From Comamonadaceae bacterium (lineage in GTDB: Bacteria; Pseudomonadota; Gammaproteobacteria; Burkholderiales; Burkholderiaceae_C), in contig JAIXXW010000008.1 in NCBI GenBank assembly GCA_027490555.1, positions 1 to 6,020 of the forward strand: a stretch of 6,020 nucleotides of DNA. The letters run 5' to 3'. Of this stretch, positions 1 through 5,621 are shown in pieces. How positions within the stretch are numbered: position 1 is the first letter of the stretch; the number at the start of each line of letters is the position of its first letter. Below the pieces are notes generated by a model, which did no database searches, was not told the origin of the DNA, and worked only from the letters and a program-made list of their open reading frames with translations. Both the position numbers and the translations under genes were made by a program.

Positions 1-132
1 GCGGGCGTGACGCGTCTGGCCGATGGCGTGGGCATGTTGGCCGAGCAGGCGGCCGAGGCCTTTGCCTGGTGGCGGGGGGTCAGGCCCGATACCGCAGAGG
101 TCATCCGCATGCTGAAAGTGCCTTTGAAGTGA
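1..132 (+). CDS. aroE: Shikimate dehydrogenase, C-terminal fragment (cut by window start)
   Basis: The first 43 codons of the window are open in frame 1 and end at TGA 130-132. The peptide contains DGVGMLAEQAAEAFAWWRGV followed by RPDTAEVI. This matches the conserved AroE C-terminus, where E. coli has [20 protein letters not shown] followed by LPDVEPVI. From family knowledge, AroE reduces 3-dehydroshikimate to shikimate with NADPH in the cytoplasm, in the shikimate pathway to aromatic amino acids, and this C-terminal helix packs against the substrate domain. The catalytic and NADP-binding parts lie outside the window, so the quinate/shikimate dehydrogenase paralogue YdiB cannot be formally excluded. 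The next gene starts 52 bp downstream on the same strand. No strong terminator is visible between them, so readthrough is possible. Confidence 0.85.
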   Translation, partial: AGVTRLADGVGMLAEQAAEAFAWWRGVRPDTAEVIRMLKVPLK

Positions 133-170
133 GGGCCGGCAGCCGGTTGTGAGCGTGTCAATTTTTCTCA

Positions 171-177
171 AAAGAGG
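171..177 (+). promoter_or_regulatory. Ribosome binding site deciding the cytochrome start
   Basis: AAAGAGG lies 7 nt upstream of ATG 185. It favours this start over the in-frame GTG at 149, which would add 12 residues ahead of a normal signal peptide. Confidence 0.6.
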
Positions 178-184
178 TCAGCGC

Positions 185-580
185 ATGAAACATTCGAGTC
201 GGTGGTGGATGGTGGGGTCGGTGGTTGGGGTTTTGGCGTTGCCGCTGCCAGGCCAGGCCTCCGGTGAGGACACCTACAAGGCCGTGTGTGCCACATGCCA
301 TGCGCAGGCTTTCCCCAAGGCGCCGCAGGTGGGCAACCAGCGCCAATGGGCGCCCCTGATCCGCGAGGGCCAGGTCAAACTGACGGCCCATGGTTATGTG
401 GGCGTCAGGGGCATGCCGCCCAAAGGGGGTCAGCCAGATTTGTCGGTGCAAGCCTTTGCCGAGGCCCTGAACCACATGGTGAACCAGTCCGGTGGCCAGT
501 GGAAAACCCCGGATGCCCGAACCCTCCAGGCCATCCAGGCCGAGATCGCCCGACGCCAGAAAGCCCAAGCCGGCAAGTGA
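185..580 (+). CDS. Periplasmic monohaem cytochrome c (c5-like, class I)
   Basis: This encodes a 131-residue exported electron carrier. Residues 1-25 form a signal peptide: Lys and Arg near the start, a hydrophobic run VGSVVGVLALPLP, and a likely cleavage after GQA. The haem-binding motif CATCH is at 35-39, with Cys35 and Cys38 for covalent attachment and His39 as axial ligand. Met77 in GMPPKGG is the probable distal ligand. The haem motif near the N-terminus, the W55 region, the MPP-x-GG loop and a final helix fit the cytochrome c5 / soluble class I fold. A charged Lys/Arg/Gln-rich tail of about 25 residues (KTPDARTLQAIQAEIARRQK) follows the core and is longer than in a minimal c5. It is 52 bp downstream of aroE, which gives no functional link. 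The redox partner cannot be told from context. The cytochrome assignment is secure; the subfamily and physiological role are inferred. Confidence 0.88.
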   Translation: MKHSSRWWMVGSVVGVLALPLPGQASGEDTYKAVCATCHAQAFPKAPQVGNQRQWAPLIREGQVKLTAHGYVGVRGMPPKGGQPDLSVQAFAEALNHMVNQSGGQWKTPDARTLQAIQAEIARRQKAQAGK

Positions 581-586
581 AGCCGC

Positions 587-618
587 AGCAGGGCAGGGGC
601 GGGCGCTTCAGCCCTGCT
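587..618. terminator. Inverted repeat between convergent genes, possible bidirectional transcription end
   Basis: AGCAGGGC (587-594) and GCCCTGCT (611-618) are perfect 8-bp inverted arms with a 16-nt loop. The hairpin sits where the cytochrome gene (stop at 580) meets the oxidoreductase gene (stop at 608-610), and it includes the last codons of the latter. No T tract follows on either strand, so it is not a classical intrinsic terminator. It could stabilise 3' ends or assist termination. Confidence 0.35.
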
Positions 619-1489
619 TGCGCTGGGCCAAGAGGCCAATCAATTCGGGCACCAGCGCCTGCGCGTGGCCGGCATCGCAAGCCTGGGACAAGGTGCTTTG
701 CACCGCCTGGGCCAAGCCGGTCTCGGCCTCGATGGCCTGGGCCATGTCGTTGTAATAACTCAGGTCTTTCAGGGCGTTGGCCATCGAAAAACGCAGGCCG
801 GTCGGATCGCCTTGGAGCAAGGCGGGCTTGAGCCGCTCCAGCGCCGCCCCCCAGCCGCCGCCCTTGGTGAGCACATCCACAAACGTACCGGTGTCCACGC
901 CAGCGCGTTGCGCACAGGCAGCGGCCTCGGCCAACAAGGTCACAGTGCCCAGCGACACATAGTTGTGCAGGAGCTTCATGCGGTGGCCCGAACCGATAGG
1001 GCCGGTGTGCACGATGTTTTCGGCAAAGCAAGCCAGGATCGGGCGGCAGCGTTCGAACAGCGCGGTATCGCCCCCCACCAGCAAATTCAGCCGGCCCTCG
1101 GCCGCTTCCCGGGGCGTGCGGGTCATGGGCGCGTCGAGAAACTGACCGCCCTGGGCCAGCACCCGCGCCGCGACTTTTTCGGTGGAGTCGGGCACGGCCG
1201 TGGAGCAGTCGATGACGACCGTGCCTGCGCGCAGGCCCTTCAACACCCCGTCATCGCCCAGCAGCACGGCTTCGACCTGGGGTGTGCCGGTGACGCAAAG
1301 GATGACCACCTCCGACTCGGCGGCCAAGGCCTGGGCGGTGGTGCAGGTGCGGGCACCTGCGGCCAGCAGGGCATCGAGCGGCTGGTTGCCCGGGTGCGCC
1401 AGGACGCTGAGTCGGTGCCCATGCTTGAGCAGGTTGCTGGCAATGCCGTGGCCCATCATCCCGATGCCGATCATGCCGATGTGTGTCAT
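608..1489 (-). CDS. NAD(P)-dependent beta-hydroxyacid dehydrogenase (3-hydroxyisobutyrate dehydrogenase family)
   Basis: This is a 293-residue soluble oxidoreductase of the 3-hydroxyisobutyrate / 6-phosphogluconate dehydrogenase superfamily, which interconverts beta-hydroxyacids and semialdehydes or ketones. The Rossmann motif GIGMMG is at 8-13 within the family signature running through A17-x-N19. DCST at 94-97 matches the conserved D-x-S-T turn. GPIGSGHRMK at 163-172 carries the expected catalytic Lys172, with Asn176 four residues on. Length is typical of the family (about 290-300). The substrate-site segment after DAP (119-121) reads MTRTPREAAEGRLN instead of the usual VSGG..A..G.L, so the usual Ser-Gly-Gly that holds the substrate carboxylate is replaced. 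The substrate is therefore not assignable. The ATG at 1489 is chosen because GGAAGAGG precedes it; longer in-frame starts would prepend unrelated residues. It lies 46 bp downstream of the PAP2 gene on the same strand and may share its transcript. Confidence 0.85.
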   Translation of the reverse strand: MTHIGMIGIGMMGHGIASNLLKHGHRLSVLAHPGNQPLDALLAAGARTCTTAQALAAESEVVILCVTGTPQVEAVLLGDDGVLKGLRAGTVVIDCSTAVPDSTEKVAARVLAQGGQFLDAPMTRTPREAAEGRLNLLVGGDTALFERCRPILACFAENIVHTGPIGSGHRMKLLHNYVSLGTVTLLAEAAACAQRAGVDTGTFVDVLTKGGGWGAALERLKPALLQGDPTGLRFSMANALKDLSYYNDMAQAIEAETGLAQAVQSTLSQACDAGHAQALVPELIGLLAQRKQG

Positions 1490-1490
1490 G

Positions 1491-1498
1491 CCTCTTCC
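1491..1498 (-). promoter_or_regulatory. Ribosome binding site of the oxidoreductase gene
   Basis: On the minus strand GGAAGAGG ends 1 nt before the ATG at 1489, with its GGAA core about 5-8 nt away. It is the strongest Shine-Dalgarno match in the window and fixes this start directly ahead of the Rossmann fold. Confidence 0.6.
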
Positions 1499-1535
1499 TT
1501 GCGTTTGCACAGGCCCCCAATGTAGTGTCTCAGGC

Positions 1536-2297
1536 TCAGTTGGGCAGTCTCGGGTTTGACTGGGCCAGGGCCCTGAACACAGCATGGTTGGCCCAAGCCA
1601 CCGCAGCGCAGATCAACGCCGTCCAGGCCGTGTGGCTGGGGTAGTGCGCGCCGCGCAAGGTTTGCACAGCACCCAGGACAAGACCCAAAAACAGCACCGC
1701 CAGCAGCAGTTTTTGTCCGGTGCGTTGGTGCTGGCGATCTGAGGACATCCACCCAGGCAGGGCCAGGGCGATGAAGGCCAAGGCGCTGGAGGCGTGCCCG
1801 CCTGGAAAGCAGTGGCCACTGCCGCCATCGCTGACGCCCCAGGCCCAGTGCGACACGTGGCGGGCCACGCCACCGAACATCTCCAGTTCCCAGGGGCAGC
1901 TGGTCTGGCTGATGCGTTTGATGGCGGTGACCACCAGCAAACTCAGGGCGATGCCGACGGCGATTTCCAGCCGCTGCAAGCGCGGAACCTGGCGCCAAAA
2001 ACCCAGAGGCCAGACCACCATGGCCAGGATGCCCAGGTAAAGGGCCAGGGCCAGTTGCCGCGCCCCATCGTGCAAGACGGTGCTGAGCCACCAGTGCTCG
2101 CGCAAGGCAAAGCCTTGCTCATCGCCCAGCCATGCCATCACGCGCAGGTCTGCACCCGAGGCGTCCCAGGCCAGCGTCAGGCACAAGCAGACCAGCCATA
2201 GCCACAGACCGGGGGATGCGGACACCCAAGGGGTCTGGGTCATCGGTGCGTGGGGGGCGCTCTGGTCGATCTCGGAAGGTGGCATGGCGGCGTTCAA
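1536..2297 (-). CDS. Membrane phosphatase, PAP2 superfamily (CPW / HxxSHxxW subtype)
   Basis: This is a 253-residue inner-membrane protein with hydrophobic spans near 30-47, 83-101, 112-127, 172-184, 197-214 and 226-241. The three PAP2 phosphatase motifs are recognisable but variant. C1 is K127 with C134-P135-W136 where classical enzymes have K-x6-R-P. C2 is FPGGHASS at 164-171, with His168 replacing the PSGH histidine. C3 is GAHYPSHTAW at 216-225, with His218 in the nucleophile position and His222 where Asp is usual. From family knowledge, PAP2 enzymes hydrolyse phosphate from lipid substrates such as phosphatidate, undecaprenyl diphosphate or lipid A. The exact lipid here is unknown. It is divergent from eptA, which points to lipid A or lipid turnover. 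The start is uncertain: TTG 2297 has AGGGA 7 nt upstream, while ATG 2285 and ATG 2243 lack a visible Shine-Dalgarno site. Confidence 0.85.
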   Translation of the reverse strand: MNAAMPPSEIDQSAPHAPMTQTPWVSASPGLWLWLVCLCLTLAWDASGADLRVMAWLGDEQGFALREHWWLSTVLHDGARQLALALYLGILAMVVWPLGFWRQVPRLQRLEIAVGIALSLLVVTAIKRISQTSCPWELEMFGGVARHVSHWAWGVSDGGSGHCFPGGHASSALAFIALALPGWMSSDRQHQRTGQKLLLAVLFLGLVLGAVQTLRGAHYPSHTAWTALICAAVAWANHAVFRALAQSNPRLPN

Positions 2298-2298
2298 C

Positions 2299-2330
2299 GG
2301 TCAATCCCTGAAGTCTGCCTGATTTTGACC
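2299..2330. repeat. Inverted repeat in the PAP2/eptA divergent region, possible operator or leader hairpin
   Basis: GGTCAA (2299-2304) and TTGACC (2325-2330) are perfect 6-bp inverted arms with 20 bp between their inner ends, centred near 2314. The element abuts the proposed TTG start of the PAP2 gene. The AGGGA ribosome binding site of that gene (2305-2309 on the minus strand) falls in the loop, directly beside one arm. It could be a regulator site or a leader structure that affects PAP2 translation; a 6-bp match can also occur by chance. Confidence 0.3.
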
Positions 2331-2397
2331 CTGGATTTCCTCACCCACGGCCCACAAGCTGCCCGGCGGAAAAAACCGAAGGCCACACCGCAGGGCG

Positions 2398-2427
2398 TTC
2401 ACAATACCGCCTGTTGTTTTGTATGCT
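2398..2427 (+). promoter_or_regulatory. Candidate sigma-70 promoter for eptA
   Basis: TTCACA (2398-2403) resembles the -35 consensus with one mismatch. TATGCT (2422-2427) resembles the -10 box with two mismatches, and the spacer is 18 bp. Transcription would start near 2434, at the doorstep of ATG 2435. The earlier in-frame codons TTG 2414 and ATG 2423 would then lie inside the promoter. This is a consensus match by eye only. Confidence 0.4.
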
Positions 2428-2434
2428 TTTGCCC

Positions 2435-4120
2435 ATGACCTCTGTTGCTGCCAATCCTGCTGCTGATGCGATGAACCGCCGTGCCTGGCACCCTGTGGGC
2501 CTCTTGCTGGTGCTGGCCCTGTGGCTGAGCACCCTGGGCAATCTGCCTTTGTGGCGGGCGCTGTGGGACTTGACGGAGACCCACAGCCTGCGCACCGTCC
2601 TGGGCCTGTTCGGTTTTGGCCTGATCGTGCTGGCCGCCACCACCATGCTGTTGAGCCTGCTGGTCTGGCCCCGCTGGCGCAAGCCGTTGGGTGTGCTGTT
2701 GCTGCTGGTGGCAGCGGCCAACAGCTATTTCATGCACACCTACGGCATCGTGATCGACCCCAGCATGATGGCCAACACGGTGCAAACCGATGTGCGCGAG
2801 GTACGCGACTTGTTGTCCTGGTCGCTGCTGGCGGTGCTGGCCCTGGGGGTGGTGTTGCCCGGCTGGTGGTGGTGGCGTCAGCCTGTGCAACAGCTGCCCT
2901 TGCGGCGCCTGGCCGGGCGTCAAATGGGACTGGCCGGTTTGGCCCTGCTGATCATGCTGGCGGCGGTCTGGGTGTCGTTCCAGGATTTGGCCTCCACCAT
3001 GCGCAACCAGAAATCCCTGCGCTACATGCTCAACCCCTTCAACACCCTCTACGCCAGCACACGTCTGCTGGTGGGGCAGACCGCGCAGGCCAGCTTGACC
3101 TTGCAGCCGGTTGCAGAAGATGCGGCGCTGGCGCGTGCATCGGGGGCAGGGCAGGCCGCGCCCTTGATCGTGCTGGTGGTGGGCGAAACCGTGCGTGCGG
3201 CCAACTTTGGGCTGGCCGGCTATGCGCGGGACACCACGCCGCAATTGCGCCAGCTGCAAGGCCGTGGCGAACTGGCCTACTTTGCCCAGGTCACTTCCTG
3301 TGGCACCAACACCCAGGTCTCGGTGCCCTGCATGTTCTCCCACCTGGGCCGGGAGGCTTACAGCAAAAACACCACCCCGTATGAAAACCTGCTGGACGTG
3401 CTGCAACGCGCCGGCCTGCAGGTGCTGTGGCTGGACAACCAGTCTGGCTGCAAGGGGGTGTGCGATCGCGTGCCGAACGCCAGCACCCGCGAGTTGAAAG
3501 ATCCCACCTTCTGTCCGGATGGCGAGTGCTTTGACGAGATCATGCTGCGCGTGTTGCCCGAGCGCTTGACCCAGCTGGAAAAAGCCGCGGGCTCGGCCTC
3601 GGCGGGCACGGTGGTCGTGCTGCACCAGATGGGCAACCACGGCCCGGCCTACTACAAACGCACGCCGACCGAAATGAAGGTCTACCAGCCCGAGTGCCGC
3701 AGCAACGTGTTGCAAGATTGTCCGGCCCAGGAGATCGTCAACGCTTACGACAACGCGGTGCGCTACACCGACCACTTGCTGGGGCAAACCGTGCGCTGGC
3801 TCCAGGCCCAGCCCCGTCCCACGGCCCTGCTGTATGTGTCCGACCATGGCGAATCGCTGGGCGAGAAAGGCCTGTACCTGCACGGCATGCCTTACATGAT
3901 GGCACCCCAGGAACAGACCCATGTGCCCATGGCGCTGTGGCTGTCAAAACCCATGCAGTCCCGGTTGGGCTGGGACGGCACTTGCTGGCAGAAAAAGGTG
4001 GCCGAACCCGTCTCGCACGACCATTACTTTCATTCGGTCCTGACGCTGGCGCAGGTCAGCACCCGTTGGCACAAGCCCGAACGGGATGTGTTTGCCGCCT
4101 GCCCAGCGCGACCGTCTTGA
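2435..4120 (+). CDS. eptA: Lipid A phosphoethanolamine transferase, EptA/MCR family
   Basis: This 561-residue enzyme transfers phosphoethanolamine from phosphatidylethanolamine to lipid A on the periplasmic face of the inner membrane, lowering surface negative charge and polymyxin binding (family knowledge). Five membrane spans are visible near 20-38, 53-78, 85-104, 129-147 and 165-183. The periplasmic alkaline-phosphatase-like domain starts around 243. Active-site residues, numbered from ATG 2435, are Glu251 in VVGET, nucleophile Thr293 in SCGTNT, Lys340, His397 and His402 in LHQMGNHGPAYY, Asp470-His471 in YVSDHGESLGE, and His483 in YLHGMP. They align with MCR-1 E246, T285, K333, H390, H395, D465, H466 and H478. 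Paired cysteines, including 289/299, 339/343, 360/365 and 421/429, suggest the usual disulfides. The CKGVC pair is EptA-like and absent from MCR-1. The start is uncertain: ATG 2435 or ATG 2471, neither with a clear Shine-Dalgarno site. PAP2 is divergent and dgkA convergent. Actual acceptor and resistance level are not provable here. Confidence 0.95.
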   Translation: MTSVAANPAADAMNRRAWHPVGLLLVLALWLSTLGNLPLWRALWDLTETHSLRTVLGLFGFGLIVLAATTMLLSLLVWPRWRKPLGVLLLLVAAANSYFMHTYGIVIDPSMMANTVQTDVREVRDLLSWSLLAVLALGVVLPGWWWWRQPVQQLPLRRLAGRQMGLAGLALLIMLAAVWVSFQDLASTMRNQKSLRYMLNPFNTLYASTRLLVGQTAQASLTLQPVAEDAALARASGAGQAAPLIVLVVGETVRAANFGLAGYARDTTPQLRQLQGRGELAYFAQVTSCGTNTQVSVPCMFSHLGREAYSKNTTPYENLLDVLQRAGLQVLWLDNQSGCKGVCDRVPNASTRELKDPTFCPDGECFDEIMLRVLPERLTQLEKAAGSASAGTVVVLHQMGNHGPAYYKRTPTEMKVYQPECRSNVLQDCPAQEIVNAYDNAVRYTDHLLGQTVRWLQAQPRPTALLYVSDHGESLGEKGLYLHGMPYMMAPQEQTHVPMALWLSKPMQSRLGWDGTCWQKKVAEPVSHDHYFHSVLTLAQVSTRWHKPERDVFAACPARPS

Positions 4121-4144
4121 CACGCCACCGTCCAGCCCGGCAGC

Positions 4145-4531
4145 TCAGGCCTGCCACCAGCGCCACAGGGCGGACAGCCACACCCCCCCACACAGCAGCA
4201 AGCTCAGCAGCACGGCCGCACTGGCCGTGTCCTTGGCCCGCTTGGACTGCGCATGCCACTCGGGCCCGACCCGGTCAATCGCGGCCTCCACAGCGGTGTT
4301 GAGCAACTCCACCACCAGCACCGCGACCACCACACCCACCAACAAGACCACCTCGGCCCAGCTTTGTCCCAGCCACACGGCAGCGGGCAGGATCAGCACG
4401 GCCAAGATCGCCTCTTGCCGAAAAGCCGGTTCGTGCCAACCGGCCCGCAAGCCTTCGATGGAATAAAAAAAGGCGTGCCAGACGCGGGACAGGCCCTGGC
4501 GTTTGGGCTCTACAGAGTTGGGTTCGTTCAT
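4145..4531 (-). CDS. dgkA: Diacylglycerol kinase (prokaryotic DgkA type)
   Basis: This is a 128-residue integral membrane kinase of the small DgkA family (E. coli 121 residues), which works as a homotrimer and phosphorylates diacylglycerol to phosphatidic acid with MgATP. Conserved features are EPAFRQE at 34-40, ELLNTAVE at 75-82 and AKDTASAAV at 99-107. Glu34, Glu75 (the proposed catalytic base, E69 in E. coli), Asn78, Glu82 (metal ligand), Lys100 and Asp101 all fall at a constant offset of 6 from the E. coli residues. Three membrane helices lie near 41-55, 59-77 and 104-123, after an amphipathic N-terminal helix. ATG 4531 gives the normal family length; a GTG at 4618 would add 29 non-conserved residues. 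No Shine-Dalgarno is visible. Its stop is 24 bp from the stop of convergent eptA. A role in clearing diacylglycerol made by EptA is inferred from context. Confidence 0.95.
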   Translation of the reverse strand: MNEPNSVEPKRQGLSRVWHAFFYSIEGLRAGWHEPAFRQEAILAVLILPAAVWLGQSWAEVVLLVGVVVAVLVVELLNTAVEAAIDRVGPEWHAQSKRAKDTASAAVLLSLLLCGGVWLSALWRWWQA

Positions 4532-4576
4532 GGGCTGGGGGAAGCGGGGTTCGGGGCTGCAAGCGGCTAGGCCCTG

Positions 4577-4582
4577 ATGATA
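4577..4582 (-). promoter_or_regulatory. Possible -10 box for dgkA
   Basis: TATCAT on the minus strand differs from TATAAT at one position and would place a transcription start near 4570, about 39 nt ahead of the dgkA ATG. No -35 match exists at 16-18 bp, which would fit an activator-dependent promoter or no promoter at all. Confidence 0.22.
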
Positions 4583-4615
4583 ATGGCCCCACAGTCCAGG
4601 GCACCCGATGGACCC

Positions 4616-4636
4616 CACCCGACCCGCACCCGACCC
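4616..4636. repeat. Tandem direct repeat, 10 bp with 11-bp period, in the tadC-dgkA gap
   Basis: CACCCGACCC occurs at 4616-4625 and again at 4627-4636, with a single G between. A partial copy CACCCGA lies at 4602-4608. On the minus strand the units read GGGTCGGGTG. The period of one helical turn resembles the half-site arrangement used by OmpR-family response regulators. The element lies about 50-65 bp upstream of the possible dgkA start site. It is also low-complexity GC sequence, so chance is a real alternative. Confidence 0.4.
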
Positions 4637-4647
4637 TTATCTGGCCC

Positions 4648-5601
4648 TCAGACCGTCCTGACAAAGTCCCGCGCCAGCGTCACCACCACCGGCCCCAGCA
4701 GCACGGTGAGCAGGGACGGGAAGACGCAAAAGATCAAGGGGATCAGCAATTTCACCGGCAGTTTGGCCGCAGCCTCTTCGGCACGCAGGCGGCGTTCGGT
4801 GCGCAAGGCGTCCGAATACACCTGCAGCGATTCCGACACGCTGGTGCCAAAACGGTCCGCCTGGATCAGCATCACCACCAGGGCATCGATGTCCTTGATG
4901 CCCACCCGTTGCGACATGTTGCGCAGGGCATCGGCCCGTGACGCGCCTGCCCGCAGGGCCAAACCGGTGAGTGCAAATTCCTCGGACAGCAGGGGCCGGG
5001 CCTGGCGCATTTCGCGGCCCACCCGTTCCATGGCCGCGTCCAGGCCCAGTCCGGCCTGCATGCACAGGCGCAGCAGGTCCAGCGCGTCCGGAAAGGCGTG
5101 CATCAGCCGCTGTTGGCGCTGTTGAATGCGCAGCTTCAGCACCGCATCGGGCAGGTAGTAGCCCAGGGCTGCGGCGAGCATGACCACGGCCGGCCGTGCC
5201 ATGCCGCTTGGGCTCCAGGCACTGGCTGCCAGGACGATCCAGGCCACCAGGGCCAGCAGCACGGTGATCAGCGTCTTGCAGGTGAAGAAGATGGGCAGGG
5301 CCACGGGCGAGCGCCAGCCGGCTTGGACCAAGCGCAGGCGCAAGGCCTTGGCGCGCTCGTCGCCAGCGCCCGACAGTCCGGCCGTCCAGGGGCTGAGCCA
5401 CAGCAGTGCCGACAGCAGGCGGTTTTGGCTGGCTTGCCAGGCCCGGCTCTGTGCCGCCTGGGCCGGATCCGGGCGGCCGTCCGTGATCCGGGCCAGGCGT
5501 TGCCGACCGGGGTCCGGCATCCAGCGTGTGAGCAGGGCCAGGCAGATGGTGACCACCAAGGCAAACACCAGTGCAGCAAACCACAGGATCGAAGCATTCA
5601 T
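4648..5601 (-). CDS. tadC: Tad/Flp pilus inner-membrane platform protein TadC (type II secretion F family)
   Basis: This is a 317-residue membrane protein of the GspF/T2SF family, the usual size for TadC. An N-terminal membrane span lies at 4-25, a basic cytoplasmic segment follows, and a hydrophobic block runs over 103-150. The T2SF helical domain spans about 168-283, with FPDALDLLRLCMQAGLGLDA near 170-189 and QADRFGTSVSESL at 247-259. A C-terminal span covers 284-312. From family knowledge, TadB and TadC form the inner-membrane platform on which the TadA ATPase drives Flp pilin assembly, for tight adherence and biofilm formation. ATG 5601 is chosen because it directly precedes the first membrane span and has AGG 9 nt upstream; a GTG at 5655 would overlap tadB by 34 bp. 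tadB ends 20 bp upstream on the same strand, consistent with an operon. No tadD-like TPR gene follows; the next gene is dgkA. Confidence 0.88.
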   Translation of the reverse strand: MNASILWFAALVFALVVTICLALLTRWMPDPGRQRLARITDGRPDPAQAAQSRAWQASQNRLLSALLWLSPWTAGLSGAGDERAKALRLRLVQAGWRSPVALPIFFTCKTLITVLLALVAWIVLAASAWSPSGMARPAVVMLAAALGYYLPDAVLKLRIQQRQQRLMHAFPDALDLLRLCMQAGLGLDAAMERVGREMRQARPLLSEEFALTGLALRAGASRADALRNMSQRVGIKDIDALVVMLIQADRFGTSVSESLQVYSDALRTERRLRAEEAAAKLPVKLLIPLIFCVFPSLLTVLLGPVVVTLARDFVRTV

Positions 5602-5621
5602 GGGAGAAAACCTATTGAAAT

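Noticed and set aside
149..184. Upstream GTG start extending the cytochrome by 12 residues
   Set aside because: The added residues precede a normal signal peptide, and AAAGAGG is ideally placed for ATG 185.
665..1525. A 286-codon plus-strand frame opposite the oxidoreductase gene
   Set aside because: Composition is Gly/His/Gln-rich and low in structure, and the minus strand carries clear Rossmann and catalytic motifs. This is a shadow frame.
2371..2388. CGG-AAAAAA-CCG in the PAP2/eptA gap as an intrinsic terminator
   Set aside because: The stem is only about 3 bp and the A/T run is in the loop rather than after the stem. No gene ends nearby.
2864..2875. TGG repeat (four tandem Trp codons) in eptA as a phase-variable microsatellite
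   Set aside because: Four trinucleotide units keep the frame and are too few for slippage switching. They encode membrane-interface tryptophans.
2399..3922. A 507-codon open frame on the minus strand opposite eptA
   Set aside because: Its translation is a His/Gln/Arg-rich string with no recognisable domain. It lies wholly antisense to a gene with full family motifs, and long antisense frames are expected at this GC content.
2435..4120. Reading the transferase as an acquired mobile mcr gene
   Set aside because: Base composition matches its neighbours, no insertion sequence or plasmid gene is visible, and the CKGVC cysteine pair is typical of chromosomal EptA rather than MCR-1.
4532..4618. 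GTG-initiated 29-residue N-terminal extension of DgkA
   Set aside because: The added residues do not resemble the family, and they would cover the likely promoter. ATG 4531 gives the normal length.
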